Positions 62,149 to 64,000 of a DNA stretch of 64,000 nucleotides are shown here, one piece after another (position 1 is the stretch's first letter; each line of letters begins with the position of its first letter). The stretch comes from Casuarius casuarius (Eukaryota; Chordata; Aves; Casuariiformes; Casuariidae), in contig PTFA01000302.1 in the NCBI GenBank assembly GCA_003342895.1, forward strand, positions 197,421 to 261,420, read 5' to 3'. A program made the translations under genes and the position numbers. The notes beneath the pieces are model-generated. The model searched no databases, had not been told where the DNA came from, and saw only the letters and a program-made list of their open reading frames with translations.

Positions 62149-64000
62149 CGCTGCCGTGCCCACGGCCACACCTGGTCCCCCCAGCCACACTGGGGACCTT
62201 TGCCTCTACATCTCACCCCGGGGAGCAGCGCTCTGGCCCCAGGATCTGCAGCAGATGCTGGGCACAACGGGGACATTCGCCGTTTCCAGCCAGCAGCTTC
62301 CTAGGGCAGCCCAGGCTCTGCACACGCATCTGCTAACCAAAACCAAAAATGGTTTGCAGTGCTGTGCATCAGCCCGGCGGACTGCCCACCCGCAACCCCT
62401 TTTTGCACATTTGCAAGGGGCCCAGGCCCGATGGGGGGCTGTTCCAGCTGCCTCGGAGGCAGTGCACAAATGCTAAAAACCTCCCAGGCTCCTGTTTCTT
62501 AAGCCGGGGAGCGGGGTGCTGCCTGACCCACGTGGGAAATGTTTAAAAGCCTGAGGAAAAGAAGGACCTGCAAGGCTAACAGTATTTTAGGGCTTGGGGT
62601 GTCATGCCACCGCTTTATGCGTGTGGTCATACCCTGGTTTCCTATCGCCCAGGCACGCGGCAAAGCTCCTGTCGGCAGCATTAACCCTTGACGCTGTGGG
62701 AGCTCACCGACCCGCGCGTGCCCGGCTGGCCCCAGGCACTCAGAAACAGCCCTTTTGCACACAGAGATATTTCCACACGTCAGACCTCTCAGGAAACACC
62801 CACCCACGAAACCCATGAATAATCAACTGACATGGAGCGAACGGGGAAGATTACACCCGGTTTTCTTTCTGCTTTTGCACCTGCGTGCAGGAGAGGGACC
62901 TCGGAGTGGGCTCCACCGCCGGTTCCCCACCCTCTCCACGTGCCGCGTCCGTTCAACAACCTTTTGCATGAACGAGCAAGTATGAGCGCTCACAGCTGCT
63001 CGCTGGGAGTAAGCAGTCAGCTTTGCATGCGTTTGGGCAGGAATTGCTCGTGGTGATGTCAAATAGCTCTCATATCTCCGCAGAGTTTTTACAGCACTCT
63101 CTTAGTTTACCCGCAGTAAAACAGACCATTTGCTTTGCCAGTATTTGTTGCTGTGCTGAAACTGTAAAATTTTTTCCTGATTTTTTATTTTTATTGCTGT
63201 CATTAATGAGCAGATCTACTCTTCACAGTGAGTTGTGGATATGACCCAAAGGAGATCTAAAAGCTGACAAAAGGAGGGGAAGACTTACAAGCTTAACAAC
63301 AGTGCCATCAGTCATTTCCACTACTTATTTTGCCAGGGATTAGTTTGCACCAGGATTTCTGGTTTCAGCAGAAAACCTCTATGGTGGTGAATATCCCCCT
63401 GTTCTTTATTGCAGGCAAGTTTCATTTCAGCCAGTCCTGACTGATGGACAATGCTAAATATTTATATGTCCATCTCGAGTCATGCCCTGGATTGGGAAAC
63501 AAACCTTTTTGCCCATACTATTTCTGATTTTCCATAGTTTTTCTCAGTATTGCGCTGTGCCAAATTTTAATTCCCTTTTTAGAGGTATGCAAGACAAAAT
63601 GAAAGTGAAGGCCAAAGTGCTAAGAGTTTTGAAATGCTTACTGATACATTAAAAGGAAAGACTTCATCTTTCTAAGCTGTTTAATTGTTTCTCCAAGGCC
63701 CCTTTTACTGAGCAGGACTCGCAAGCTGTGCAGGATACGCAAATTTCAAGGGACAGAAAAAGAAAAAAAGAAACTGTCTGTGAGACAACCAAGAGGAAAT
63801 GGTTTAAGAAACATTTCTCTGTCACCTCTTTTTCTCCTTCTGTACTTATTTATTTTTCTTATCTCCCACCTCACCTCCCTTCACAAACATGTGTCCCATA
63901 ATAACTCCAAGAGACTTTCCACTGCGGTGCGTTTCGAAACTCAGCTGGGAGGGAGAGATGAGGCTTTTCCGCCATAAATACAGATATAAAGCACTTACTT

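Larger units (their letters stand above)
58689..64000. other. Intergenic region, GC-rich with simple repeats
   Basis: No exon is recognised. It holds a GA tract (59,567-59,583), an AAAAC tract (60,764-60,787), CpG-containing patches at about 60,800-60,930 and 61,960-62,110, and a CA tract (62,126-62,148). Long frames such as 59,913-60,509 overlap others in the same GC-rich DNA and have no known motif. The sequence returns to AT-rich DNA by about 63,100. Confidence 0.45.

Noticed and set aside
1..64000. tRNA, rRNA, CRISPR array or prokaryotic-type operon
   Set aside because: I saw no cloverleaf with internal promoter boxes, no repeat-spacer array and no dense coding. The sequence is vertebrate.

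Overview
The window looks like bird nuclear DNA. It carries spliced vertebrate exons with GT-AG borders, long AT-rich introns, remnants of CR1 LINEs, one LTR-type retroelement relic of a kind I know from bird genomes, and few interspersed repeats for 64 kb. I saw no Alu, L1 or B-type SINEs. I cannot name the species.

The only protein-coding gene I can support is UGCG (UDP-glucose ceramide glucosyltransferase, glucosylceramide synthase), on the + strand. Exon 1 (residues 1-33, with the signal anchor) lies upstream. The window opens in a CpG-island tail at the start of intron 1, which fills up to 16,945. Exons 2-9 lie at 16,946-17,087, 18,044-18,146, 19,124-19,225, 19,651-19,763, 22,357-22,535, 22,961-23,047, 23,479-23,668 and 24,894-25,064. 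Their phases join without a break into 361 residues, which with the 33 upstream residues gives the usual 394. D92, D144, D236 and the RxxRW motif (272-276) are all present, so the enzyme should be active. A 3'UTR of about 2.4 kb follows, with two strong candidate poly(A) signals near 27.4 and 27.5 kb.

Intron 1 holds an LTR relic (about 1,085-1,925), a GC-rich block of unknown nature (1,926-2,360) and two CR1 pieces (5,962-6,070 and 6,370-6,740). Intron 5 holds a very old CR1/L3-like relic (20,085-20,690) and an unidentified coding-like frame (22,004-22,219). Intron 3 holds a self-complementary GT/AT/AC microsatellite.

From about 27.6 to 64 kb I find no convincing exon on either strand. This stretch holds one CR1 reverse-transcriptase fragment (32,430-32,985), an isolated CpG-rich block near 42.7-42.95 kb, other GC-rich patches, and several short perfect inverted repeats, the best being a 55-nt hairpin at 58,634-58,688. 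Many open frames there are chance products of GC-rich or pyrimidine-rich DNA. I found no clearly new multi-gene system. The best leads are the hairpin, the orphan CpG block, the intron-5 frame and the possible regulatory elements in the downstream desert.
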